Shown: positions 1 through 8,435, counted from the first letter of the stretch. The stretch is DNA of 64,000 nt from JANOSH01 sp031415695 (GCA_031415695.1 JANOSH010000031.1:138966-202965); one strand, 5' to 3'. A program made the numbers and translations. The notes: generated from the letters alone by a model not told the origin.

Positions 1-97
1 TCGGTTGCCCGATTCCGCTTCGACGTAACTTGCGGACTGAGGAGAGTCTGTACCTGCTGGCAATACAGGTCAAGCACTTTTTTGTTCGTGCACAGGG

Positions 98-169
98 TTA
101 TCCGCAGTATTTCTTATTCATCCCCAGGACATCTGAGTTGTCCACCGGTTCATCACAGGTTTGCTCACA
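98..169 (+). other. DnaA-box-like array, possible replication origin segment
   Basis: Same-strand nonamers resembling DnaA boxes start at 98 (TTATCCGCA), 118 (TCATCCCCA), 138 (TTGTCCACC) and 161 (TTGCTCACA). The first and third are one mismatch from TTATCCACA and TTGTCCACA; the other two have two mismatches. The first three are spaced exactly 20 bases apart. T-rich stretches lie beside them at 78-85 and 109-120. The rest of 1-192 shows no convincing coding potential in any frame. Regular spacing and common orientation fit an oriC or a DnaA-regulated promoter. No dnaA, dnaN or rpmH is visible, because the left neighbour is outside the window. Inference only. Confidence 0.35.
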
Positions 170-192
170 GGTGACTCGATTGCTGAGCCGAA

Positions 193-2724
193 CTAGCGGC
201 TCGAGATGATGCCGGCGAGTTCGAGGATTCGTGTTGGGGGAAGGTGTTGTTCGGTGATGGTGACACCTAGGTGAGCCAGCGCGTCTTCGATGGCGTTCGT
301 GATTGCCGGGGGAGCGCCGATCATGCCGCCCTCGCCGACGCCGCGGTAGTTCGCCTCGATAGTTGACAGTGTTTCGATGTGATGTATTTCGATCTCGGGG
401 ATTTCCATAGACGTTGGGATCAGGTAATCCATGAACGTGCCCGATTGGAAGTTCGCCTCGTTGTCATAGGCAATCTTCTCGTACAGCACCGCACCGATGC
501 CTTGGGCCACCCCGCCACGAATCTGGCCTTCCACGATGGCCGGGTTGATGAGTTCGCCACAGTCCTCGACCACGACATAACGAGGGATAGTGACAAACCC
601 GGTTTCGAGGTCGACCTCAACCCAACACACGTGGGTGGCCATCGACCAGCCGCCCTCGCCGCCGTCGTAGTCGTGGCTCGCCTCCAACGACCCAAGGGCA
701 CCTACCTCGGCAAACGACACCGAGATCGACGGAACCCCGGCCACATGGATCCGCCCATTGATGATCTCCAAGTCGGCGACATCGGCTTCGAGCAGATCGG
801 TGGCCCGTTCCAGAATCTGGGTCCGTAGCTCACGCGACGAGAAGGTCACGGCACCCCCAGTCATGGCGCCGGCCCGGCTTCCACCCGTGCCCGACAGGCC
901 GAATGGCGTGACCTTGGTGTTGCCATAGCGCACCCGTACGTCGGCTGGGGCCACGCCCAACTCATCGGCGGCTACTTGCGCGAACGTTGTTTCGTGGCTC
1001 TGGCCATGCGGCATTTGCTGGATGTACACGCTGACCGACCCGTCGGATTCCAACACGGTGCGGGCCGGTTCGCCGCCAAGCAAAGCGCCGCCCGACATCA
1101 CGTGGTCCATGAACCCAGGCGGGCCGGGAGCGGCCTCGTGATACGTCGCCATGCCGATACCGAGGATGCGCCCTTCGGCTCGGCCCGCCAGTTGCGCAAC
1201 CCGGAAGCTGTCGAGGTCGGCAACCTCGATGGCCTTGTCGAGCGTGGTTCTAGCCGACATGCGAATGTCCATCATCGGCCCCGTAATCATCGGGCACGGC
1301 AACTCGGCCCTGGTCACCATGTTGCGCAACCTGATTGCCTCGGCAGTACTGCCGATCTCGCGAGCGACAATGTCGAGCATGCGCTCGCGGACCCAGGTCT
1401 CCATTGCCCAGGGACCTCGATATGGAACGTACGTGCCCTTGTTCGACGCCACGATCTTGGCGTTGAACTCGAACGCTTTGAGTCGATAGACACCCGGCAT
1501 CATCACCCGCATGATCTGGGTGAACAACGCCGCGTTGATCGGCACGCTCGGATACGCGCCCTGATCGAGCACGAGGTCGACCCGGAACGCCAGCACCTCG
1601 CCGTCGTTGTTGACCGCCGCCGAAATGCGCATGCGTTCGTCGCGGGCGTGACCGCCAACGGCTAGGTGCTCGTTGCGGTCCTCGATCCATTTGATCGACC
1701 GGCCCAGCTTCATCGATGCCGCGGCGACTGCGATTTCCTCGCGTCCGAACACGGCCTTAGCACCAAACGCTCCGCCGATGTCTTGGGCTTCTACCTCAGG
1801 AAGACCGCGGCCATCTTTGGCGATGAGGCCCACGAAGCTGCGCATCATGTGCGGCAGCAGCGACTTGTCTTTCCTGACGAGGTATTTCATCCCCGAATTG
1901 TCGGATCCTTTCATCGCGGCCTTGTTGGCTCCGGCGAAAGCCTTGGCACCGGATACGAAACGCTTGAGCTTTGAGCGGTTTTGTAGCAGCCATTTGAGCG
2001 ACGCCGGCACTGTTTGCCTGCCGGTGACGAGCCCGAGGTACCACTTCATGGCGTGGGTGTTTTGTGTGGCCGAATGGAATGTGAGTTCCTTCGTTGTTGA
2101 ATCGAACTCTGCCACGCATCCGCGGGTTTCCATTGGCTGATTCGAATGACGATGACAGTCGAACGTGTGGGTGATGACCCGATCGGCCGACGCGAAAACT
2201 GCGTCGACGTCGCCGTAGCGCCGGGTGCTATTGAACATCACGTTGCCGTCGGCTTTGTCCCACAGTTGCGGCGATGTCGGCTTGAGCGCCTGGTCGATGG
2301 TGGCGACCGAGCCGAGCGTCTCGTATTCGACGTCGATGAGTTGCAGGGCGTCCTCGGCGATATACCGAGACGTAGCCAACACAAGTGCCACCGGGTCGCC
2401 GACCATGCGCACCTTGTTTGTCGCCAACGCCCAGAAATACGGCGTGTACAACCCGTTCACCGCCAGCGGGCTCAGAAGCGGGTTGGTGTACTTCGCCATC
2501 TCGTCGCCAGTGATGATGTCGTGCACACCCGGCAGTTGCTGGGCGGCGGTGACGTCGATTGCCTTGATGCGGGCATGCGGGTACGGGCTGCGCAAGAACG
2601 CGGCGTGCAGCATATTGGGCACGGTGAGATCGGCAATGAAGCGGCCCTTACCGCTGAGTAGCCGCTCGTCTTCCACGCGGGTAACGCTGGTACCGACGTA
2701 GCGGCCGGCGATGCTCTGCCTCAT
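193..2724 (-). CDS. Xanthine dehydrogenase family molybdopterin-binding subunit (CoxL-like)
   Basis: Large catalytic subunit (843 aa) of a three-subunit molybdenum hydroxylase that would oxidise a carbonyl, aldehyde or N-heterocyclic substrate in the cytoplasm. ATG at 2724 overlaps the small-subunit stop (ATGA), so an upstream in-frame start at 2799 is unlikely. GGAFGAK (317-323) binds the Mo cofactor region. GVGEGG near 795-800 supplies the expected catalytic Glu. The active-site loop reads YRGPWAME (435-442), neither the AYxCSFR of form I CO dehydrogenase nor AYRGAGR of form II, so CO is probably not the substrate. Residues about 232-305 are an unusual lysine-rich insertion between the 'ATQNTH' strand and GGAFGAK. 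Family is certain; substrate unknown. Confidence 0.9.
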   Translation of the reverse strand: MRQSIAGRYVGTSVTRVEDERLLSGKGRFIADLTVPNMLHAAFLRSPYPHARIKAIDVTAAQQLPGVHDIITGDEMAKYTNPLLSPLAVNGLYTPYFWALATNKVRMVGDPVALVLATSRYIAEDALQLIDVEYETLGSVATIDQALKPTSPQLWDKADGNVMFNSTRRYGDVDAVFASADRVITHTFDCHRHSNQPMETRGCVAEFDSTTKELTFHSATQNTHAMKWYLGLVTGRQTVPASLKWLLQNRSKLKRFVSGAKAFAGANKAAMKGSDNSGMKYLVRKDKSLLPHMMRSFVGLIAKDGRGLPEVEAQDIGGAFGAKAVFGREEIAVAAASMKLGRSIKWIEDRNEHLAVGGHARDERMRISAAVNNDGEVLAFRVDLVLDQGAYPSVPINAALFTQIMRVMMPGVYRLKAFEFNAKIVASNKGTYVPYRGPWAMETWVRERMLDIVAREIGSTAEAIRLRNMVTRAELPCPMITGPMMDIRMSARTTLDKAIEVADLDSFRVAQLAGRAEGRILGIGMATYHEAAPGPPGFMDHVMSGGALLGGEPARTVLESDGSVSVYIQQMPHGQSHETTFAQVAADELGVAPADVRVRYGNTKVTPFGLSGTGGSRAGAMTGGAVTFSSRELRTQILERATDLLEADVADLEIINGRIHVAGVPSISVSFAEVGALGSLEASHDYDGGEGGWSMATHVCWVEVDLETGFVTIPRYVVVEDCGELINPAIVEGQIRGGVAQGIGAVLYEKIAYDNEANFQSGTFMDYLIPTSMEIPEIEIHHIETLSTIEANYRGVGEGGMIGAPPAITNAIEDALAHLGVTITEQHLPPTRILELAGIISSR

Positions 2725-3224
2725 GATCGGGCTTCCCCAAACTTGCGTACAGCGACTTGCACACTGTCGATGATTGAGTGGTAGCCGGTGCAGCGACACA
2801 GGTTGCCCGACAGTTCCTCGCGGATCTCGTCACGTGTTGGAGCCGGGTTGTTTTCCAACAACACCTTGGTTGTAATCAAGAACCCTGGAGCGCAGAACGC
2901 GCATTGGAAACCGTGAGCCTCACGAAACGCTTCCTGCAACGGTGACAGCGAACCATCGGCGCTGGCCAGGCCTTCGATAGTGGTGATCGACGCGCCGTCG
3001 GCTTGCACAGCGAGGAGCAAACACGAACGAACGACACGGCCGTCGAACTCGATCGTGCATGCCCCGCAGACACCGTGTTCGCAACCAAGGTGGGTGCCGG
3101 TGAGACCGAGGTCGTCGCGGATGAAGTCGGCGAGCGTGCGGCGAGTCTCGACCTCGGTCGCAACCTGTGCACCGTTCACAGTGAGCGACACGCCGATACG
3201 CCCACCCGGTTCGATCATGGTCAT
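2721..3224 (-). CDS. (2Fe-2S)-binding small subunit of molybdenum hydroxylase (CoxS-like)
   Basis: A 167-aa electron-transfer subunit carrying two [2Fe-2S] clusters between the Mo site and FAD. The N-terminal plant-ferredoxin-type cluster uses C48, C53, C56 and C68 (CEHGVCGAC). The C-terminal helical domain uses C108/C111 (CAFC) and C143/C145 (CRCTGY). All eight ligands are present and the length is normal. Start ATG 3224 overlaps the FAD-subunit stop by ATGA, and its stop overlaps the large-subunit start the same way, so the three genes are one translationally coupled operon in order M-S-L. Upstream in-frame codons are low-complexity shadow sequence and were excluded. Confidence 0.93.
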   Translation of the reverse strand: MTMIEPGGRIGVSLTVNGAQVATEVETRRTLADFIRDDLGLTGTHLGCEHGVCGACTIEFDGRVVRSCLLLAVQADGASITTIEGLASADGSLSPLQEAFREAHGFQCAFCAPGFLITTKVLLENNPAPTRDEIREELSGNLCRCTGYHSIIDSVQVAVRKFGEARS

Positions 3225-4105
3225 GCGATGGTCCTGTCGTTGTGCGAGGCGTTTGTAACTGCTTCGTCGAGCGCTCGGCGGGTGAGCACGCCCGCGAGAT
3301 GCTTGCGGTAGGCGCGTGAACCGTGGTTGTCGTCGGGCGGATCGAGATAGTCGGCAACGATTGTCGATGCGACGGCGAACGCATCGGCCGAGGGTGATCG
3401 GCGCAACAGCGATGTCTCGGCATCGGCCACACGAATCGGCGTCGATGCCACGCCGAAGAACGACAGAGCGCAGGCGTCCACGGTCCCGTCGGCGGCGAGT
3501 TGAATTGCCGCCGCCAAACCCACGAGCGCGTAGTCGCCGTGGCGTCGTGACAATTCCACGACAGCGGCTCCTGTTCGCCGCGGCCAAGCGGGGAACCGGA
3601 CCTCAGTCAGCATCTCGTCGCCGTCAAGCGCGCTAGACAGGTAACCGGTAAAGAAGTCGGCCGCATCGATGGTGCGTTCGCCTCGTACCGAGCGGGCGAC
3701 GAATATGGCCCCAGCGGCCAAGGCAACGGCAGGTAGCTCGGCGGCTGGGTCGGCGTGGGCCAAGCTGCCGCACACCGTGCCTCGGTTACGGATGGCCCTA
3801 TGCCCGATGTGGCACATGGCCTTGGACATGAGGGGAGCCGCCGACGCAACTATCGATGAATCCTCGACGTCGGCATGACGCGCGAGCGCACCAATAGCTA
3901 CGCCACCATCGACCTCGCGGATGTAGTTCAGTTCGCTGAGGTGTCCAATGTCGATGATGTGTTCGGGTTGGCCAAGCCGCAAGGCCATCAACGGCACAAG
4001 GCTCTGTCCACCGGCGAGGATTTTGGCGTCGTTACATTTCGCGAGGATGGCGAGCGCCTCATCGACCGACTCGGGGCGATGGTAGGTGAACGGTGATGGC
4101 TTCAT
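3221..4105 (-). CDS. FAD-binding medium subunit of molybdenum hydroxylase (CoxM-like)
   Basis: First gene of the operon, 294 aa. It binds FAD and passes electrons from the Fe-S subunit to an acceptor. The N-terminus (MKPSPFTYHRPESVDEA) and the AGGQSLVPLMALR segment near residue 34 are typical of the PCMH-type FAD domain. The second FAD loop reads GTVCGSLAHADPAAE, where TIGG is more common. A CO-dehydrogenase flavoprotein C-terminal domain follows. ATG 4105 was chosen because the protein aligns with family starts there; the longer in-frame start at 4186 would run into the divergent gene at 4162. Confidence 0.92.
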   Translation of the reverse strand: MKPSPFTYHRPESVDEALAILAKCNDAKILAGGQSLVPLMALRLGQPEHIIDIGHLSELNYIREVDGGVAIGALARHADVEDSSIVASAAPLMSKAMCHIGHRAIRNRGTVCGSLAHADPAAELPAVALAAGAIFVARSVRGERTIDAADFFTGYLSSALDGDEMLTEVRFPAWPRRTGAAVVELSRRHGDYALVGLAAAIQLAADGTVDACALSFFGVASTPIRVADAETSLLRRSPSADAFAVASTIVADYLDPPDDNHGSRAYRKHLAGVLTRRALDEAVTNASHNDRTIA

Positions 4106-4149
4106 GACAAAAGCATCATGGCAGACCAATGATCTCGCAGCGTCGGCGG

Positions 4150-4155
4150 TACGAT
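4150..4155 (+). promoter_or_regulatory. Leaderless -10 element for the 4162 gene
   Basis: TACGAT lies 6 nt before GTG 4162, the arrangement of actinobacterial leaderless transcripts, and there is no Shine-Dalgarno sequence. This decides the start over the earlier in-frame ATG at 4129. Confidence 0.55.
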
Positions 4156-4161
4156 CACGTG

Positions 4162-4554
4162 GTGACTTTCGCCCCGCCAATGACACTCACGCGGCTAGCG
4201 GTGAACATTGCGGCAGAACCGGCTGACGAATCGAAGTGGCGGCTGCTTTTGGGGTTCCTCGATGAGTACCAGCAGTCTGCTGGTCGCGACCGGTTACTTC
4301 TTATCGCCGCCGAACCTGCGGCCGCGGGTGACCGTCGGTGGGATGTCATGCTGGCTGCCGTCGCCGAGCACTTGGCCTACCAAGCCGACAGCGCGGCTCC
4401 GGCATGGGTACGCGGCGAGGGCCGAGAGTGGCTAGGACGTATCTGGTGGGTTGTGCCTCTGGCGTCGGCGCGGCCGTGGGCGTTAGCGCATTCCCCGGCG
4501 TCGTTCCGTCGGCGAGGAATTTTTCTACACCCCGACGATTTGGCCGTAGCGTGA
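4162..4554 (+). CDS. Unknown protein coupled to a DUF6036-like nucleotidyltransferase
   Basis: A 130-aa soluble protein I do not recognise. It has an N-terminal helical part (LAVNIAAEPADESKWRLLLG) followed by a compact Trp-rich half (WLGRIWWVVPLASARPWALA). No signal peptide or membrane span is visible. Its stop overlaps the start of the next gene (GTGA), so the two proteins are probably made in step. In such pairs with a downstream nucleotidyltransferase, the upstream protein is often the antitoxin or specificity partner. That role is inference; nothing in the sequence proves it. Confidence 0.7.
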   Translation: MTFAPPMTLTRLAVNIAAEPADESKWRLLLGFLDEYQQSAGRDRLLLIAAEPAAAGDRRWDVMLAAVAEHLAYQADSAAPAWVRGEGREWLGRIWWVVPLASARPWALAHSPASFRRRGIFLHPDDLAVA

Positions 4555-5066
4555 GTGACGAACCGCTGCTGACAGTCGACGCGCTGAGAGAGGCTTTCAC
4601 GGCGCTAGATCGCCGACTTCGACGCCTCCATCTCACCGCCGACATTTTTGTCTTCGGCGGTGCTGCAATGGTTCTCGGATTCGACGCTCGTCCTGCCACA
4701 CGCGACGTCGATGCAGTGTGGCACCCTCATACGGCGGTTCTCCAAGAAGCGTGGGCTGTTGCCGACGATCTCGGGCTCCCGCGATCCTGGCTCAACGATC
4801 AAGCAAGCGCCTATCTCCCCTCGGGACCCCGATCCGGTGACGCCGTCGCGTTCGGTGGTTCCGCGCTGAGGATCACGCTTGCATCGGCTGAGCTGCTGTT
4901 GGCGATGAAGGCGCGGGCCTCGCGACGAGGCGATCTCACCGACATTCGGCTATTGAGCGCTCACCTTGGCCTCGACACTGCTGCGGCGGTGATTGCGCAC
5001 GCTGAATCGATATTCGATGAACCATTAGGGGACCGTCAACGAATGGCTATCGAGGACCTTTTTTGA
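4551..5066 (+). CDS. Nucleotidyltransferase of DUF6036 / AbiEii-like fold
   Basis: A 171-aa protein starting at GTG 4551 inside the previous stop. The N-terminal third carries the minimal nucleotidyltransferase signature: FVFGGAAMVLGFDARPATRD followed by V-D-A. This supplies the GG loop and a D-x-D metal pair (the two Asp of TRDVDAV). The C-terminal part, with LLAMKARASRRGDLTDIRLL, is the conserved Lys/Arg-Asp block of DUF6036 and AbiEii relatives. Members of this superfamily act as toxins that modify tRNA or as phage-defence effectors. Activity here is unproven. Confidence 0.8.
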   Translation: MSDEPLLTVDALREAFTALDRRLRRLHLTADIFVFGGAAMVLGFDARPATRDVDAVWHPHTAVLQEAWAVADDLGLPRSWLNDQASAYLPSGPRSGDAVAFGGSALRITLASAELLLAMKARASRRGDLTDIRLLSAHLGLDTAAAVIAHAESIFDEPLGDRQRMAIEDLF

Positions 5067-5075
5067 TGCGCAAGA

Positions 5076-6116
5076 CTACTCGGCCCAGGCTTTGACCTGT
5101 TCGAAGATCTTCAGAGGCTCCTCGCCAACCACGTGGATGTTCAGATAGCTCACCCCGACCTCCTTGTACACCGCAATGCGGTCGCGCACATGGCCGGGGT
5201 CGCCGCACAACGTTGCCAGATCGACGTACTCGTCGGGCACCTTGGCGAAAGCTTCGGCCCGTTTGCCCGATAGGAACAGATCCTGGATCTCCTTGGCTTC
5301 GTCGACCCAGCCGTAGCGTTGGAACAACTCGTTGTAGAAGTTCTTATCTCGTGCGCCCATGCCCCCAACATAGAACCCGACGTTGGCGCGCGTCGCCTCT
5401 CGCGCCTGCTGAACGTCGGGCCCATTTCCCAACGCCACTGTGCCGCCAGCCATGATGTGTAGGGGTGCAAGGTCGGGGCTGCGTTTAGCTGCACCTGCCT
5501 GCAGCGCATCGCCCCACACCTGGTTGAACCGGTCGGGCACAAAATGAATGGGCTGCCAACCGAACGCCATTTCGGCGGCCAGCTCGACGTTCTTGGGTCC
5601 AATGGCTGCGATCCAGATGGGGATGTCTTCACGCAACGGCTTGGCCGCCAACTTGAGCGGCTTGCCCAACCCCGAGCCTCCCCGTTCTGGCGACAACGGC
5701 AACTGGATGGTCTTGCCCTCGTACGACAGAGGCTCGCGTGACCACACTTTGCGGCACACCTCGATCGTTTCGCGGGTGCGCTGCAATGGCTTGTCGAACG
5801 GCACTCCATGCCAACCTTCTATGACCTGTGGGCCCGACGATCCGAGCCCAAGGTGGAAACGGCCACCTGACAGTGCATCGATTGTCGCTGCCGTCTGGGC
5901 GATAAGCGCTGGCGTGCGTGAGTACACCGGGATGATGCCGGTCATGAGTTCCAATGTGGTGGTTTGGCCTGCGAGGTAGGCGAGCGACGACACCAGGTCG
6001 TACCCGTAAATCTCGCCGCCCCAAACGAGGTCGACTCCCGCCGATTCGAGGTCTTTGGCCTGACGGGCGAAAGCGACTGGGTCGCCGTTGAATCCAAGTG
6101 TTGTCGAGATCTTCAT
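5076..6116 (-). CDS. LLM class F420-dependent oxidoreductase
   Basis: A 346-aa luciferase-like TIM-barrel protein. MKISTTLGFNGDPVAFARQA is the typical first strand. GIIPVYSRTPALIAQTAATI followed by DALSGGRFHLGLGSSGPQV is the hallmark cofactor-binding region of the F420-dependent mycobacterial subfamily. Such enzymes transfer hydride between F420 and an organic substrate in the cytoplasm; the substrate is not predictable. It ends 9 bp from the converging nucleotidyltransferase gene and is probably transcribed alone or at the end of the leftward block. Confidence 0.9.
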   Translation of the reverse strand: MKISTTLGFNGDPVAFARQAKDLESAGVDLVWGGEIYGYDLVSSLAYLAGQTTTLELMTGIIPVYSRTPALIAQTAATIDALSGGRFHLGLGSSGPQVIEGWHGVPFDKPLQRTRETIEVCRKVWSREPLSYEGKTIQLPLSPERGGSGLGKPLKLAAKPLREDIPIWIAAIGPKNVELAAEMAFGWQPIHFVPDRFNQVWGDALQAGAAKRSPDLAPLHIMAGGTVALGNGPDVQQAREATRANVGFYVGGMGARDKNFYNELFQRYGWVDEAKEIQDLFLSGKRAEAFAKVPDEYVDLATLCGDPGHVRDRIAVYKEVGVSYLNIHVVGEEPLKIFEQVKAWAE

Positions 6117-6159
6117 GCCCGGAGTCTTTCGCGACGCACGAGAAAACGTGCGACTGGCG

Positions 6160-6420
6160 CTAGCCGCCGGACAACGCCTGCATCAGCGTGACTTCGTCAG
6201 CCGCTGACACCGCCGTGTCGAGATCACGGGCCATGTCGTTGTTGATAAAAACCCGCATATGTTGGCGTAGGCGGCCCTGCTCATCGACAACCCGAAAGCG
6301 TAAACCGGGGAACTGGCGGTCGAGATCGAGCAGGATCTGATCAATAGTTGCGCCCGCCGCTGTGACGTTCGCAGCGTCGGCGGTGTACGACCGCAACGGT
6401 GTGGGAATGCGAACGTTCAT
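6160..6420 (-). CDS. MoaD/ThiS-family ubiquitin-like protein
   Basis: An 86-aa beta-grasp protein ending in Gly-Gly (LMQALSGG), the C-terminal diglycine used by MoaD, ThiS and archaeal SAMP proteins for adenylation and sulfur transfer or conjugation. Length and the hydrophobic pattern (MRVFINNDMARDL, AADEVTLMQAL) fit the family. The ATG overlaps the stop of the BNR-repeat gene (ATGA), so it is strictly coupled to that protein rather than to molybdopterin or thiamine genes. That argues for a specialised sulfur carrier or protein tag. No E1-like enzyme is nearby. Confidence 0.88.
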   Translation of the reverse strand: MNVRIPTPLRSYTADAANVTAAGATIDQILLDLDRQFPGLRFRVVDEQGRLRQHMRVFINNDMARDLDTAVSAADEVTLMQALSGG

Positions 6421-7529
6421 TGCAGGTCGGCGAATTCAACCGAGTAGATCTCGGGGAGGTGAGCGGCGATACATGCCCAGGTGACGCCCTCGTCGGTGCT
6501 GGCCCACACCTCGCCGCTGGTGGTTCCGAAGTACACCCCCACCGAGTCGGCGTTGTCGACGGTCATGGCTTGGCGTTTCACCGTGAACCAGGCGGCCCGA
6601 GGTAGTCCCGTGTCGCCTCGCGTCCATGATTCACCCGCATCTCGGGTGACGTAGACACCAGGTCGTCCGTCGGGGCTGGTACGCGGCCAAACATCGGTGC
6701 CATCCATAGGGAACACCCACGCGGTGTCTGGTTCACGAGGATGCAGCTCGATGGGAAAGCCGATATCGCCCACGTCGGCTGGCATGTTGTTACCAACGCG
6801 TACCCAGCGAGCGTCGGCGCGGTCCATCCGGTAGATGCCGCAGTGGTTTTGTTGGTACAGCCGGTCGGGCTGCAGCGGATGGAGTCGCAAACAATGCGGA
6901 TCGTGACCAAACTCGGGGTACGGGTCGGGGAAGAAACCGGCTTCACAACCAGCATTGAGGGGCACCCAATTGCGGCCCGCATCGGTGGATTCGAATACAC
7001 CGCCAGCCGACAGACCCAGGTAGAGATGATCGGCATCGCGGGGGTCGACGTTGATGGAATGCAACATAGAACCGTCGGGCGTGTTTTGCTCGGGCCACTC
7101 GGCCCAGGTGGCCCACATCGGGTGGTCGTTCCAGCCGTCGACTGTGGTCCACGTGTCGCCGCCATCGTCGCTGCTGAACAGCCCCTGGGGTGAACCTCCG
7201 GCGTACCAGCGGCCGGGCTGGTCGGCGTGGCCTGGTGTGAGCCAGAAGACCGATTTGAGCGAGCGGCCAAGCGCCTCACCCGTTCGAAACGCAGGGGGTT
7301 TGGTTGCTTCGGTCCAGGTAGCACCGAGGTTGTCGGAATGAAAGACGGTGGGGCCGAGGTGTCCGGTACTGATGGCGAGCACGAGTCGTTGCCGATTACG
7401 GGGGTCGAGCATCACATGCTGGGCAATGTGCCCAAGGAAGTGCGGTTCGCTAACCGCCCACGATGTGCGATGTGCAGTGCCCGACACGATGAACACACCT
7501 TTTCGAGTGCCAACAAGCAGCGTTGTCAT
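6417..7529 (-). CDS. WD40/YVTN/BNR-like repeat protein (sialidase-like propeller)
   Basis: About 370 aa with repeated Asp-box-like motifs (SDNLGATWTEA, SSDDGGDTWTTV, STDAGRNWVPL, TRDAGESWTRG, STDEGVTWACI), the signature of BNR/sialidase propellers. No signal peptide is visible, so it is probably cytoplasmic. ATG 7529 (MTTLLVGTRKGVF) has GGAAG-like purines upstream and matches family starts; ATG 7538 is an alternative. It is translationally coupled to the MoaD-like gene. No catalytic sialidase residues can be assigned, and the family's function is unknown. Confidence 0.85.
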   Translation of the reverse strand: MTTLLVGTRKGVFIVSGTAHRTSWAVSEPHFLGHIAQHVMLDPRNRQRLVLAISTGHLGPTVFHSDNLGATWTEATKPPAFRTGEALGRSLKSVFWLTPGHADQPGRWYAGGSPQGLFSSDDGGDTWTTVDGWNDHPMWATWAEWPEQNTPDGSMLHSINVDPRDADHLYLGLSAGGVFESTDAGRNWVPLNAGCEAGFFPDPYPEFGHDPHCLRLHPLQPDRLYQQNHCGIYRMDRADARWVRVGNNMPADVGDIGFPIELHPREPDTAWVFPMDGTDVWPRTSPDGRPGVYVTRDAGESWTRGDTGLPRAAWFTVKRQAMTVDNADSVGVYFGTTSGEVWASTDEGVTWACIAAHLPEIYSVEFADLQ

Positions 7530-7550
7530 GCCAGTCATTCTTCCAGATGG

Positions 7551-8435
7551 TCAGTGGCTTATTTGCTGGACCGCTCCGACGAGGTGGTGGAGCTGCGTCA
7601 TGGCGCTTACTGCGGCTGTGGATACTGCGCAGCCCAGCGGCAGGCGCCGTCGTGCCGCACCACTTGTCGCCGGTTGTAGCAAGGCCTCGACTCGGCCAAG
7701 CAGCGAGTCGCTGCGCAGTCCAAGGAACGCCGCCTCATTGTGGTCGGTTGCCGCCAAGGCCGCTTTGCCAAGCGCGGATGCCATAAGGCCCCGATCGCCA
7801 AGTTCTTGAGCTGCGACTTCGTCGGCCCATCGTTCGATGGTCCACAACAAACGCCGTACGAGGGGTCGTAGGGGAGGTAGAAGACCCTCTACCGTGCGAC
7901 CGAAAAGAAGGTAGCGATGATGGGCTAGGCGAAGATGCGCAGACTCGTGGGCGAAAAGTGCACGCTGCTCATCGCACGTAAGCGCGGCGAGCATCCCGGT
8001 GGATACGACGATGTGGCCGCCACGAGAGTGCCGATTCCTGCCCGGCACCGCGAACGCATACGCCGCCGCGCTCTCCTCGATATCTACTGTCGATCGGCCG
8101 AGCGATTCCGCGAGCCAAATTCTACGGATGCGACTGGCCACAACACCGGAACGGACGCCGACAGCGATCACTAAACCGAGCAAGGTCGCACCGGCGACAG
8201 GGCGATGGTCCGCCGAATGGCCCAGCATCCTTTGGCACCAGAGCGCATGCTCGACCGGGATCATCCAGGCCACAGCAACCAATGAGACCGCTAGGACGAC
8301 GGCGGCACTCACGAGACCGAGCGTGACCGCCAGCGATCGGGCGGCAATGTCGGGGCGCGCCGACAGTGAACACGCCCACACGACGACTAGCGATGCCAGC
8401 GCAAATGCAGCTGGCAGAACGGGCATGAGCATCAT
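7551..8435 (-). CDS. M56-family membrane zinc metallopeptidase (BlaR1-like protease)
   Basis: A 294-aa membrane protein. Hydrophobic segments at about 4-26, 35-60 and 82-102 precede the catalytic HESAH (163-167, HExxH); ADE near residue 205 supplies the third zinc ligand. M56 proteases sense a signal and trigger cleavage of their BlaI-type repressor. There is no penicillin-binding sensor domain, as usual for short actinobacterial members. The ATG overlaps the repressor stop (ATGA). The divergent copper-type genes suggest copper rather than beta-lactam signalling. Confidence 0.87.
   Translation of the reverse strand: MMLMPVLPAAFALASLVVVWACSLSARPDIAARSLAVTLGLVSAAVVLAVSLVAVAWMIPVEHALWCQRMLGHSADHRPVAGATLLGLVIAVGVRSGVVASRIRRIWLAESLGRSTVDIEESAAAYAFAVPGRNRHSRGGHIVVSTGMLAALTCDEQRALFAHESAHLRLAHHRYLLFGRTVEGLLPPLRPLVRRLLWTIERWADEVAAQELGDRGLMASALGKAALAATDHNEAAFLGLRSDSLLGRVEALLQPATSGAARRRLPLGCAVSTAAVSAMTQLHHLVGAVQQISH

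Noticed and set aside
1..97. Possible end of a gene entering from the left
   Set aside because: One frame is open for about 60 codons, but it is Cys/Arg/Ser-rich without any recognisable feature. I treat it as non-coding.
379..2701. Plus-strand frames opposite the CoxL-like gene
   Set aside because: They are antisense of a complete molybdenum-hydroxylase subunit with conserved motifs.
2721..3587. Extended 288-aa version of the CoxS-like subunit
   Set aside because: The first ~120 residues are Arg-rich shadow of the CoxM-like gene. The ATGA overlap at 3221-3224 fixes the start.
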